Assembly (NCBI GenBank): GCA_903906695.1
Contig: CAIVLG010000037.1
Coordinates: 1 to 64,000 of the forward strand
Origin: an uncultured beta proteobacterium
GTDB taxonomy: Bacteria; Pseudomonadota; Gammaproteobacteria; Burkholderiales; Burkholderiaceae_C
DNA length: 64,000 nucleotides
Direction of reading: 5' to 3'
Shown here one piece after another: positions 1 through 6,642 of the stretch. The notes below the pieces were generated by a model that ran no database searches, had not been told where the DNA came from, and saw only the letters and a list, made by a program, of their open reading frames with translations. Positions within the stretch are counted from its first letter, which is position 1; every line of letters starts with the position of its first letter. The position numbers and the translations under genes were made by a program.

Positions 1-83
1 AGTTGAATTTTTGAAAGCCGATTGGCTTTCACCGGTTGTCTCCTCGGGTCCTTTCGTAACCTACAGGTTCAGGGATCCCTTAA

Positions 84-112
84 GGGCTGGTCGCAAGACC
101 AGCCCTTTTTTT
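84..112 (+). terminator. Rho-independent terminator
   Basis: A perfect 9-bp stem (84-92 pairs with 97-105) with a GCAA tetraloop is followed by seven T residues at 106-112. It is oriented to stop plus-strand transcription arriving from left of the window. It lies three bases before the target duplication of the mobile element, so the element landed just downstream of it. Confidence 0.85.
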
Positions 113-114
113 CG

Positions 115-122
115 GGCAGAAT
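115..122. repeat. Left 8-bp target-site duplication (GGCAGAAT)
   Basis: GGCAGAAT here is repeated exactly at 2111-2118. The two copies abut the outer ends of a perfect inverted repeat pair, which is the signature of a target duplication made on insertion. Confidence 0.85.
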
Positions 123-144
123 GGGTGTTAATAAGCTGATGGCC
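123..144 (+). repeat. Left terminal inverted repeat
   Basis: This 22-bp sequence is identical to the reverse complement of 2089-2110. Similarity continues imperfectly for about six further bases inward if one base is gapped. Confidence 0.9.
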
Positions 145-187
145 AAAACCCTAAAGAATCAACGAGTTACGTGATTTTCGGACGGTC

Positions 188-216
188 AAAAAAGAAAATT
201 AGGCGGGCAATCCCGC
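188..216 (-). terminator. Terminator of the element's passenger operon
   Basis: On the minus strand a GCGGG/CCCGC stem (216-203) with a 4-base loop is followed by a T-rich tract (AATTTTCTTTTTT). It lies 7 bases past the stop codon of the 223-1173 gene and inside the element, so the mobile unit carries its own transcription stop. Confidence 0.75.
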
Positions 217-222
217 AGCATA

Positions 223-1173
223 TTAGGGGGATGCCGCCCCTGACAATTTCACCGCTGTGAGCCACTCCACACCCAGCCAGCCTTTAACCAGAGTCACCAT
301 TACCCGCGAGCCTGGACTTGGGTCCAGCTTCTGCCACTCAGAGTACCGGGTGAAAGACATCTCTACATCCGCTCTTATTTGCCCTGGCATCACGATTGAT
401 GCAAAGTACTTAGTGGGGACGGGACCGGTGGCCTGCTTCCGTAACTTGACGTACTCGACGCTCAGGGTCCGTTCCCCCTCAACGTGTAAGCTGTTGAGCC
501 CATCGACCAACGGCCCAGCCGGCCCAATGAGAAATAGGAAGCAGACCCCCAGGTTCTTCATCGTGGCGCGCCACCTTAATACTGCGTCCGTCGATAGCAA
601 TAGAACCATGCCAGTAGTCGCAGCCAACACCCCACTCGTGAAGAGTAAGCGAAGTTCCCAAGGTGTGCCAAAGACACCCGGTTCCGCGCGCCAAGATTCG
701 GATAGCAAAAACCAGAGCAACAGTAACGCAAACTGCGCGTCCACAAGGTTTGCCAATCTGCCCCGTGGTTTCGTTTGCCCGGTAGAGTCAGCGGGAAGCT
801 TCCCCATCAGGCGGTCCAGGGCGGCAACAAGTTGTGCCATGTCCGACTGCTGCTGTTCATAGTCTTCTTGACGGGGGAACGACCAAGCACCCGACCCAAC
901 CTTTAAGAGGTTATCGCCAAACTTCAGGGAGCGTAGCCCGGGGTTCCGGAGCGCAAAAGCGAGAAACAACTCTCGCACGGGCTGGCTAGCCTTGAATATG
1001 TCCAGTACATCGCTTCGCTGCGTTACCACCCGAAGTCGCCTGTCAAAACGGTCGTCCCCGGTGCTGTTTTTGTTCTTAAGAAACCACCGTATGAAGGGTC
1101 GCGTCTGTGTCACCGTGAAGCTCGCGCGTACGGCGGTTGGGATACCGAGGCCTGCGCCCGGGACTGTGCGCAT
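223..1173 (-). CDS. Membrane protein of unknown function, third gene of the mobile element
   Basis: The 316-aa product is unrecognised. Residues about 18-95 form a basic, soluble-looking N-terminal region (contains FIRWFLKNKN and LFLAFALRNPGLRSLKFGDN). A short polar stretch follows, then three hydrophobic segments (about 139-160, 172-195 and 205-225), then a soluble C-terminal part of about 90 residues. The topology suggests a small membrane-anchored protein with domains on both sides of the bilayer. The start is uncertain: the longest form overlaps the upstream gene by 64 bp, and the true start may lie a few codons in, near the FTVTQTRPF segment. It is the last gene of the passenger operon. 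No catalytic motif is visible and no function is proposed. Confidence 0.6.
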   Translation of the reverse strand: MRTVPGAGLGIPTAVRASFTVTQTRPFIRWFLKNKNSTGDDRFDRRLRVVTQRSDVLDIFKASQPVRELFLAFALRNPGLRSLKFGDNLLKVGSGAWSFPRQEDYEQQQSDMAQLVAALDRLMGKLPADSTGQTKPRGRLANLVDAQFALLLLWFLLSESWRAEPGVFGTPWELRLLFTSGVLAATTGMVLLLSTDAVLRWRATMKNLGVCFLFLIGPAGPLVDGLNSLHVEGERTLSVEYVKLRKQATGPVPTKYFASIVMPGQIRADVEMSFTRYSEWQKLDPSPGSRVMVTLVKGWLGVEWLTAVKLSGAASP

Positions 1174-1373
1174 TGAGAGCGCTCCATCAAGAACTGCACC
1201 TTCGTCATCTGGTGCTCCAGGCGCGCCTGCTTGGCCCGCAGCCCTGCCAGGGTCACTTCGGCCTTCTCGACAACGCCCGCTAGCGCCGCGCGCTCATTGA
1301 GCAGCCACTTGATGTCGGGAGGGGTGCGCATGCGGGGCGTCGGGGCGGCCACCATTTGCTCGTGCCGCCTCAT
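1110..1373 (-). CDS. Small unknown protein, short paralogue of the preceding gene
   Basis: This protein of about 87 aa begins [13 protein letters not shown] if the ATG at 1373 is used; an inner ATG at 1355 is also possible. Its core ([18 protein letters not shown]) is nearly identical to the N-terminus of the product of 1294-1980 ([18 protein letters not shown]). A predicted helical, coiled-coil-like stretch of about 45 residues follows. It lacks the C-terminal half of its larger neighbour, so it looks like a truncated duplicate, either decayed or specialised as a partner. It overlaps the 3' end of the larger gene by about 80 bp and the start of the membrane-protein gene by 64 bp. Confidence 0.5.
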   Translation of the reverse strand: MRRHEQMVAAPTPRMRTPPDIKWLLNERAALAGVVEKAEVTLAGLRAKQARLEHQMTKVQFLMERSQCAQSRAQASVSQPPYARASR

Positions 1374-1980
1374 CAACTGCCGCCTTCGCGATTGCTGCGG
1401 CTCGTACCGCAAGGTCCACAAGTGTGGCTGGCTGCTTCCAGCGCCAAACCCCAGGAATTCCGCGAGCCGTGCCATGCAGTGGTTCTACCAAGCGGGCACG
1501 AGCCAGGCAATAGAGCGCTGTCTTCACCGAAGTCCTCAGGCTCCTGCGACTCGATGGGAACGGAAGCGTGAGCTGAAAATGTAGGACCACTTGATTGATG
1601 AGCTGTATCGTGTCCACCGCGGCTGGCGATGCATCCTTCAGTGTTTGTAAGATGAATTGTGTAAGCGCACCGCGCTTGCCGTACTTCCCCGCCCACGCAT
1701 AGACGACACCGCCGGCGCTGGGCTCGACTCGGCTGTATGCAAGCCCGATGCTTGCGTCTAATGCGTCCAGAGTGACCTGATGAGACTCCCGCGCTTCTGC
1801 GCATCGCAACATCAACGCGGTTATTGCATCCACCTTGCGCTGAAGTGCCGCCAACCGAGGGGCCAAAGCCTTTTGGTGAAAGTAGGTTTTGCCGATTTCG
1901 CCCGCAATGGCGGCTCGCTCGTTGAGCAGCCACTTCAAGTCGGGTGGTGTGCGAGTGCGAACGGAGGGGGAATTGGGCAC
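1294..1980 (-). CDS. Unknown protein with [15 protein letters not shown] motif, first gene of the mobile element
   Basis: The product is about 228 aa from a GTG at 1980. The frame stays open to an ATG at 2094 inside the terminal repeat, and beyond the element to 2145. I prefer the GTG because the region shared with the paralogue at 1110-1373 begins just after it; no clear ribosome site supports any choice. It has an N-terminal motif ([18 protein letters not shown]), a helical segment of about 60 residues, then a segment containing [16 protein letters not shown] and [13 protein letters not shown] that could be a winged-helix-like fold (a guess from pattern only). A basic Ala-rich tail follows. 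I believe similar proteins occur next to mobile DNA in other Proteobacteria, but I cannot name the family. Confidence 0.6.
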   Translation of the reverse strand: MPNSPSVRTRTPPDLKWLLNERAAIAGEIGKTYFHQKALAPRLAALQRKVDAITALMLRCAEARESHQVTLDALDASIGLAYSRVEPSAGGVVYAWAGKYGKRGALTQFILQTLKDASPAAVDTIQLINQVVLHFQLTLPFPSSRRSLRTSVKTALYCLARARLVEPLHGTARGIPGVWRWKQPATLVDLAVRAAAIAKAAVDEAARANGGRPDAPHAHPSRHQVAAQ

Positions 1981-2088
1981 GTTGGTAGGGCACGGAGTTG
2001 ACGATACCGCTGTACAGCGACCGACTGTGGCCAAAAAGCCTCGAAAACGGGTGAAATCCGGCGAATTCGGACCTTTGGCCGCAGTTTG

Positions 2089-2110
2089 GGCCATCAGCTT
2101 ATTAACACCC
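2089..2110 (-). repeat. Right terminal inverted repeat
   Basis: This sequence is the exact reverse complement of 123-144 and is immediately followed by the second copy of GGCAGAAT. Confidence 0.9.
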
Positions 2111-2118
2111 GGCAGAAT
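2111..2118. repeat. Right 8-bp target-site duplication (GGCAGAAT)
   Basis: This is the second copy of the duplication, ending only 7 bases before the gloA start codon. Removing the element and one copy would place gloA directly after the terminator at 84-112. Confidence 0.85.
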
Positions 2119-2125
2119 CAGCGTG

Positions 2126-2509
2126 ATGAGATTCCTCCACACCATGCTGCGCGTCGGCGACCTGCAACGCTCGATCGACTTTTACACCGGCGTCCTGGGC
2201 ATGCAACTGCTGCGCAAGACCGAGAACCCGGATTACAAATACACGCTGGCTTTTGTCGGTTTCGGCAAAAATCCGGAGCATGCCGAGATCGAACTGACCT
2301 ACAACTGGGGCGTCGATTCGTATGAAATAGGCACCGCCTTTGGGCACCTGGCACTCGGCGTACCTGATGTCTACAGTGCCTGCGAAAAAATCAAGGTGGC
2401 GGGCGGCAAGGTCACGCGCGAAGCCGGCCCCGTCAAAGGTGGCACTACCGTCATTGCATTTGTCACCGACCCCGATGGCTACAAGATTGAACTGATCCAG
2501 CGTCCCTGA
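2126..2509 (+). CDS. gloA: Lactoylglutathione lyase (glyoxalase I)
   Basis: This 127-aa cytoplasmic enzyme isomerises the methylglyoxal-glutathione hemithioacetal to S-lactoylglutathione. The four metal ligands sit at the same numbering as in E. coli GloA: H5, E56, H74 and E122. The pairing of the two VOC half-domains is clear from residues 1-65 and 70-127. The ATG at 2126 is chosen because it gives the canonical [13 protein letters not shown] start; the open frame upstream is mobile-element DNA. No strong ribosome site precedes it. Its native 5' region has been displaced by the element, so expression must come from within or across the element. pdxH follows 11 bases after the stop. Confidence 0.95.
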   Translation: MRFLHTMLRVGDLQRSIDFYTGVLGMQLLRKTENPDYKYTLAFVGFGKNPEHAEIELTYNWGVDSYEIGTAFGHLALGVPDVYSACEKIKVAGGKVTREAGPVKGGTTVIAFVTDPDGYKIELIQRP

Positions 2510-2520
2510 GCGCGCTTGCC

Positions 2521-3183
2521 ATGGCCTCTCTCGCCGATCTACGCAAAAGCTACGAACGCGCCGAACTCAGCGAAGGAGCGTCTCACGCCGACCCGTTGCA
2601 GCAGTTCGAACAATGGCTGCAAGAAGCCATCGGCGCTGAAATTCCAGAGCCCAATGCGATGACACTGGCGACCGTGGCCAGCAATTTGCGGCCTTCGACG
2701 CGCGTGGTGCTGATCAAGGGCTATGACGAGCGCGGCATCACCTGGTTCACCAATTATGAGAGTCGCAAGGGACTGGAGCTGGCCGGCAATCCGTTTGCCG
2801 CTTTGCAGTTTCATTGGGTCGAGCTGGAGCGGGTGGTGCGCATCGAAGGTCAGGTGATCAAAGTCAGCGACGCCGAGAGTGATAGCTATTTTCACAGCCG
2901 CCCGCTCGACTCGCGCATCGGCGCCTGGGCTTCACCCCAAAGCCAGGTGATTGCCGGTCGTTCGGTCCTGATCGCGAATGCGGCCCGCTACGGCGCCAAG
3001 TTCCTGCTGCAACCGCCACGACCGCCGCACTGGGGCGGCTACCGCTTGCGGCCCGACTGCTGGCAATTCTGGCAAGGTCGCAAAAGTCGTTTGCACGACC
3101 GCTTGCGCTATACCTTGACTGCCAACGCCGAGTCAAGCGCCGAAAACAAAGCGGTCTGGATTCGCGAACGCCTGGCACCCTGA
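2521..3183 (+). CDS. pdxH: Pyridoxamine 5'-phosphate oxidase
   Basis: This 220-aa FMN flavoprotein oxidises pyridoxamine or pyridoxine 5'-phosphate to PLP, the last step of vitamin B6 synthesis and salvage. Family blocks visible are [16 protein letters not shown] and [10 protein letters not shown] (FMN and phosphate contacts), LERVVRIEG, then the C-terminal dimerisation and active-site block with [14 protein letters not shown] and RLHDR. Length matches the family. It starts 11 bases after the gloA stop and is probably cotranscribed with it. Confidence 0.95.
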   Translation: MASLADLRKSYERAELSEGASHADPLQQFEQWLQEAIGAEIPEPNAMTLATVASNLRPSTRVVLIKGYDERGITWFTNYESRKGLELAGNPFAALQFHWVELERVVRIEGQVIKVSDAESDSYFHSRPLDSRIGAWASPQSQVIAGRSVLIANAARYGAKFLLQPPRPPHWGGYRLRPDCWQFWQGRKSRLHDRLRYTLTANAESSAENKAVWIRERLAP

Positions 3184-3208
3184 AGTCCCGCAACACCGAT
3201 CTCCGAGG

Positions 3209-4153
3209 TCAAAAAGCACCGATCAGTGCCATCACCAGCGACACCGTAAGCATCGCCAGCGCGGTCGAAACCGCCACGCTGGCAGTCACCAATTCTTCCG
3301 CCACCCGGTAGCGCTGGGAAAACAGGAACACATTGGCGCCAATCGGCATCGCTGCCGCCACAATCATGACGGACAAGGACAAGCCGCTCAGTCCGAGCGT
3401 CCAGCTCAAGGCCGCCACCAGCGCCGGGAAGGCCAGGTTCTTGATCAGTGCCAAAGCAAGTGCGTCCTTGAAATGTTCGCCAATCCGGACATGGGTCAGC
3501 GTGACGCCCACCAGCACCAGCGCCATCGGGCCAAACGCGTTGCCCAAAAGCAGAAGTGGCTTGTCCAGCAGGGTCGGCACCACCAGCCCGGTCTGCGCAA
3601 AGATCAAGCCGGCGATGATCGGCAGTGGCACCGGGTGAAAAATGCCATTGCGCACCGCAAGCAGGACCGTCAGCATCATGTGCCGACTTTCCCGGGCATC
3701 GGCGGTGGCCTCTCGCGCCACGGCAAGTTCAAGTACCACGGTGGCCAGTGTCAGCAGCACCAAGGCGTGTACCGATATGAGCGTAAACAGGGTCACCAGA
3801 CCGGCCTGCCCATAAGCCAGACCGACCAGCGGAACACCGATCATCACGGTGTTGCTGAAGGTGGCCGCCAGCGCCAGCACGGTGGCCCGGCGCGTGAAGC
3901 CCTGCCAAACCAGCATCAAAGCAAACAGCAGGGTCGCAGCGACAAAATACATGGCCACCGGTTTGAAATCGAGTTCTTCGACATGCACCGTACTAATGGT
4001 GCGAAACAGCAGTGCCGGCGTCAGCACCATGAAGACCAGATTCGAAAGATCCTTGATCCCCTCTGCCCTGATCCATCCGGCACGGCCGGCCACATAGCCG
4101 ATGGCGATCAACAGCACCACCGGCAGCAAGGCAGAAAGAACAGGGTCGGTCAT
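3209..4153 (-). CDS. AEC-family (auxin efflux carrier-like) permease
   Basis: The 314-aa integral membrane protein has about ten hydrophobic segments in the 5+5 arrangement of the AEC family, beginning with SALLPVVLLIAIGYVAGRAG. Bacterial members export or import small organic acids such as malate or malonate, and the substrate here cannot be told. It is transcribed away from pdxH and ends 25 bases from the pdxH stop, so the two genes converge. msrA lies 15 bp upstream on the same strand, so the two may share a transcript. Confidence 0.85.
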   Translation of the reverse strand: MTDPVLSALLPVVLLIAIGYVAGRAGWIRAEGIKDLSNLVFMVLTPALLFRTISTVHVEELDFKPVAMYFVAATLLFALMLVWQGFTRRATVLALAATFSNTVMIGVPLVGLAYGQAGLVTLFTLISVHALVLLTLATVVLELAVAREATADARESRHMMLTVLLAVRNGIFHPVPLPIIAGLIFAQTGLVVPTLLDKPLLLLGNAFGPMALVLVGVTLTHVRIGEHFKDALALALIKNLAFPALVAALSWTLGLSGLSLSVMIVAAAMPIGANVFLFSQRYRVAEELVTASVAVSTALAMLTVSLVMALIGAF

Positions 4154-4168
4154 AACAGCACGAAGCGT

Positions 4169-4708
4169 TTATTTCACCAGTCGCGCAAAAGTCCGGCGAA
4201 ATTTGGCGACCTTGGGCGCAGCGACTGCCATGCAATAGCCTTGCTGCGGATTCTTCGCAAAGTAATCCTGGTGGTAATCTTCGGCCGGCCAGTAATTGCT
4301 CAGCGGAACAACTTCGGTGACGATGGCACTACGGTAGACACCACTGTCCGACATCTCGGCAATCAGGTCCTTGGCAACCGCCTCCTGCTCAGCGGCCGAG
4401 AAGTAGATGCCACTTCGGTACTGGGAGCCAACGTCATGCCCTTGGCAATTGAGCGTCGTCGGGTCGTGAATGACGAAGAATATTTCCAGTATTTCGCGCA
4501 GACTGATTTTCGAGGCGTCGAAGCGCAGCTTGACGACCTCGTTGTGGCCGGTGCTGCCGCCGCAGACCTGCTGGTAGCTGGGTCGCACCAAGTGCCCGTT
4601 GCAATAGCCGCTTTCGACGTCGTCGATCCCCCTGACATTGACGAAGACTGCTTCAGTGCACCAGAAGCACCCACCGCCAAGCGTAATGGTTTGCAGGGCA
4701 TCAGACAT
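4169..4708 (-). CDS. msrA: Peptide-methionine (S)-S-oxide reductase
   Basis: This 179-aa enzyme reduces S-methionine sulfoxide in proteins and free methionine. The catalytic motif GGGCFWC lies at residues 12-18 with the nucleophilic cysteine at C15. The family blocks GYCNGH, TGHNEVV, NCQGHDVGSQYRSGIY and YHQDYFAKNPQQGYC are all present. There is no signal peptide, so it acts in the cytoplasm. Its promoter region is shared with the divergent TetR regulator and holds a palindrome (4765-4774), so msrA could fall under the same repressor. Confidence 0.95.
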   Translation of the reverse strand: MSDALQTITLGGGCFWCTEAVFVNVRGIDDVESGYCNGHLVRPSYQQVCGGSTGHNEVVKLRFDASKISLREILEIFFVIHDPTTLNCQGHDVGSQYRSGIYFSAAEQEAVAKDLIAEMSDSGVYRSAIVTEVVPLSNYWPAEDYHQDYFAKNPQQGYCMAVAAPKVAKFRRTFARLVK

Positions 4709-4764
4709 GGGAACTCTCCGTTGAAAGTCAAGATTGACAGATTATCTCCCAGAAGTTACATTAA

Positions 4765-4774
4765 TAACCGGTTA
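4765..4774. promoter_or_regulatory. Candidate TetR operator palindrome
   Basis: TAACCGGTTA is a perfect 10-bp palindrome in an AT-rich segment between the divergent msrA and tetR genes, 13 bp before the TetR start. TTAA copies flank it asymmetrically. TetR-family repressors of RND pumps usually bind such sites near their own start, so autoregulation is the obvious inference. Confidence 0.4.
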
Positions 4775-4786
4775 GTCATTAACATC

Positions 4787-5488
4787 GTGTCCCCATCAAA
4801 ACCCCACTCCAATACCGAGTCGCCAGCGCCCATCCGACACGAGCGGCGCAAGGACGCACGCCCCGGTGAACTGCTGGCGGCTGCGCTCGATCTGTTCGTG
4901 GAAAAGGGCTACGCCGCAACCCGGGTCGAACAAGTGGCGCACCGCGCCGGTGTGTCAAAAGGCACCCTGTTCCTGTACTTCGCCAGCAAGGAAGAGTTGT
5001 TCAAGGCGGTGGTTCGGGAAAACATTTCAGGACGCTTTTCGCAGTGGAATGCAGAATTCGAGGCTTTCGAAGGCAGCACCGCCGACATGCTGCAGCAATG
5101 CATGTCGCTGTGGTGGCAAAGACAAGGCAATTGCAAAGTATCGGGCATCTCCAAGTTGATGTTGAGCGAAGGAAAGAACTTTCCCGAGCTGGCCCAGTTC
5201 TATCAGCGCGATGTGATCCGGCCGGCGCAGCTGCTGATCCGTCGCATCCTGCAACGCGGCGTTGACCGTGGCGAATTCGCCCCGATCGACATGAAATACG
5301 GCGTCTACGCGGTGCTGGCGCCCATGATCTTCATGCAGTTGCTAATGCATTCGAACAGCGCGAACTTTGATGCGGCAGACGCCTTCCAACTGGTGCCCGA
5401 GGAATTCCTCGCGGCCCAAATGCATACCCTTCTGGATGGTCTGCGTCTGCGACCCCCTACTCCTACTCCAAGCAAAGGACTTCGCTGA
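4787..5488 (+). CDS. TetR-family transcriptional regulator of the efflux operon
   Basis: This 233-aa regulator has a helix-turn-helix at about residues 27-72 (LLAAALDLFVEKGYAATRVEQVAHRAGVSKGTLFLYFASKEEL in outline) and a C-terminal ligand-binding, dimerisation domain. The GTG at 4787 is the only reasonable start: there is no ATG before the DNA-binding domain, and the longer open frame upstream overlaps msrA antisense. The gene ends 2 bp before the fusion-protein gene of an RND pump, so it is almost certainly the local repressor of that pump and cotranscribed with it. The ligand is unknown. Confidence 0.9.
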   Translation: MSPSKPHSNTESPAPIRHERRKDARPGELLAAALDLFVEKGYAATRVEQVAHRAGVSKGTLFLYFASKEELFKAVVRENISGRFSQWNAEFEAFEGSTADMLQQCMSLWWQRQGNCKVSGISKLMLSEGKNFPELAQFYQRDVIRPAQLLIRRILQRGVDRGEFAPIDMKYGVYAVLAPMIFMQLLMHSNSANFDAADAFQLVPEEFLAAQMHTLLDGLRLRPPTPTPSKGLR

Positions 5489-5490
5489 TC

Positions 5491-6639
5491 ATGAAACGCT
5501 GGTTGAAATGGACGCTTGTCGCCCTGCTCATCGTCTTGCTCGCAAGTGGTGTGTGGCGTGCCTTGTCAAACCGCCAGGCACAACAGGAAGCGGTTGCCAA
5601 ACTGGCTGGCGAACGCGCGCAAACAGTAGTCGAACTCGGCAGCGACGATGTGGTGGAGGTCAAATCGCGCGAGTTGGCTCTGGGCCTGCCGATTTCGGGC
5701 GCACTCAAAGCGGTGAATTCGGCAATCGTCAAAGCCCGGGTTGCCGGCGAATTGCAGGATTTGACCGTGCGCGAGGGCGATACGGTCCATGCTGGCCAGG
5801 TCATTGCCCGCGTCGACGCGAGTGAATATCAGGCCCGCGTGCGTCAGGCGCAGCAACAGGGGGAATCGGCCAAAGCCCAGGTGGACATTGCCCGGCGCGC
5901 CTTTGACAACAACCGCTCGCTGGTCGAACAGGGTTTTATCTCCAAGACGGCACTGGACACCTCGCTGGCAAGTCTGGCAGCAGCCGAAGCAAGCTACCGG
6001 GCGGCCCTGGCCGGCACCGACGTCGCCACCAAATCGCTTGACGACACGGTGTTGCGCGCACCTGTGGGCGGCGTGATTTCACAGCGCCTGGCGCAACCCG
6101 GTGAAAGGGTGGCGATCGAAGCGCGGATTGTCGAGATCGTCGATCTGAGCCGGCTCGAACTGGAGGCCAGCCTGAGCGCCTCCGAATCGCTGGACCTGCG
6201 ACTGGGTCAGAGTGCCACGCTGCAAGTGGAAGGTTCAGCCAAGCCGGTCGCAGCCCGCGTGGTAAGAATCAACCCCAGCGCCGTCGCGGGTAGCCGCGCG
6301 GTCGTCGCCTATCTGGCCGTTGAACCGGTGCCCGGTTTGCGCCAGGGCCTGTTTGTCCAGGGAACACTGGCGACGGGCCGCTTGCATACGCTGGCACTGC
6401 CACTGAGTGCGGTGCGTACCGACAAGCCACAGCCTTACGTGCAGTTGATCAAGGGACAGCAGGTGCTGCACCAGACGGTCGAACTCGGCGCTCGTGGCGA
6501 GGCAGACGGACAACCCATGGTCGCGGTCAAGGGCGTACCCGAAAATGCCAAGCTGGTATCGGGCAGCGTCGGCAGTTTGCGTGAGGGCACGGCGGTCCGC
6601 TTCCTCACCCCTCAGCCGGTTGCCGCGGAGGTCAAATAA
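5491..6639 (+). CDS. RND efflux periplasmic adaptor (HlyD/MFP family)
   Basis: This 382-aa membrane fusion protein links an inner-membrane RND pump to an outer-membrane channel. An N-terminal membrane anchor spans about residues 7-24. It is followed by a lipoyl/beta-barrel half (GELQDLTVREGDTVHAGQV), an alpha-helical hairpin rich in Ala and Gln (about 105-175), the second lipoyl half (TVLRAPVGGVISQR) and the beta-barrel and membrane-proximal domains. It starts 2 bp after tetR and ends 3 bp before the pump gene. Confidence 0.93.
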   Translation: MKRWLKWTLVALLIVLLASGVWRALSNRQAQQEAVAKLAGERAQTVVELGSDDVVEVKSRELALGLPISGALKAVNSAIVKARVAGELQDLTVREGDTVHAGQVIARVDASEYQARVRQAQQQGESAKAQVDIARRAFDNNRSLVEQGFISKTALDTSLASLAAAEASYRAALAGTDVATKSLDDTVLRAPVGGVISQRLAQPGERVAIEARIVEIVDLSRLELEASLSASESLDLRLGQSATLQVEGSAKPVAARVVRINPSAVAGSRAVVAYLAVEPVPGLRQGLFVQGTLATGRLHTLALPLSAVRTDKPQPYVQLIKGQQVLHQTVELGARGEADGQPMVAVKGVPENAKLVSGSVGSLREGTAVRFLTPQPVAAEVK

Positions 6640-6642
6640 TCC

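Larger units (their letters stand above)
123..2110. mobile_element. 1,988-bp element with 22-bp terminal inverted repeats and no recognised transposase
   Basis: The element is bounded by a perfect 22-bp inverted repeat (123-144 and 2089-2110, outer ends beginning GGGTGTTAATAAG) and flanked by an 8-bp direct repeat. Inside, three minus-strand genes (1294-1980, 1110-1373, 223-1173) overlap and end at an internal terminator (188-216), so they form one passenger operon. I recognise no DDE, tyrosine or serine recombinase. Eight-base duplications are typical of the IS66, IS1595 and ISL3 families, and GGG-starting ends would fit IS1595-like elements best, but the family is not established. The simplest reading is a non-autonomous transposon mobilised in trans. 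Alternatively, one of the passenger proteins is an undescribed transposition factor. Confidence 0.85.

Noticed and set aside
1-32. A minus-strand GTG at 32 with a GAGGAG site, reading about 10 codons to the window edge, as a partial gene
   Set aside because: The ribosome site and spacing look good, but only 10 codons are visible and they contain a perfect 7-bp hairpin (13-19 with 24-30). The neighbouring terminator faces the other way. It cannot be decided from this window.
3473-4786. Long plus-strand open frame running into the TetR gene
   Set aside because: It is antisense to the AEC permease and msrA, is rich in His, Gln and Arg, and has no family features. Only the part from 4787 is a gene.
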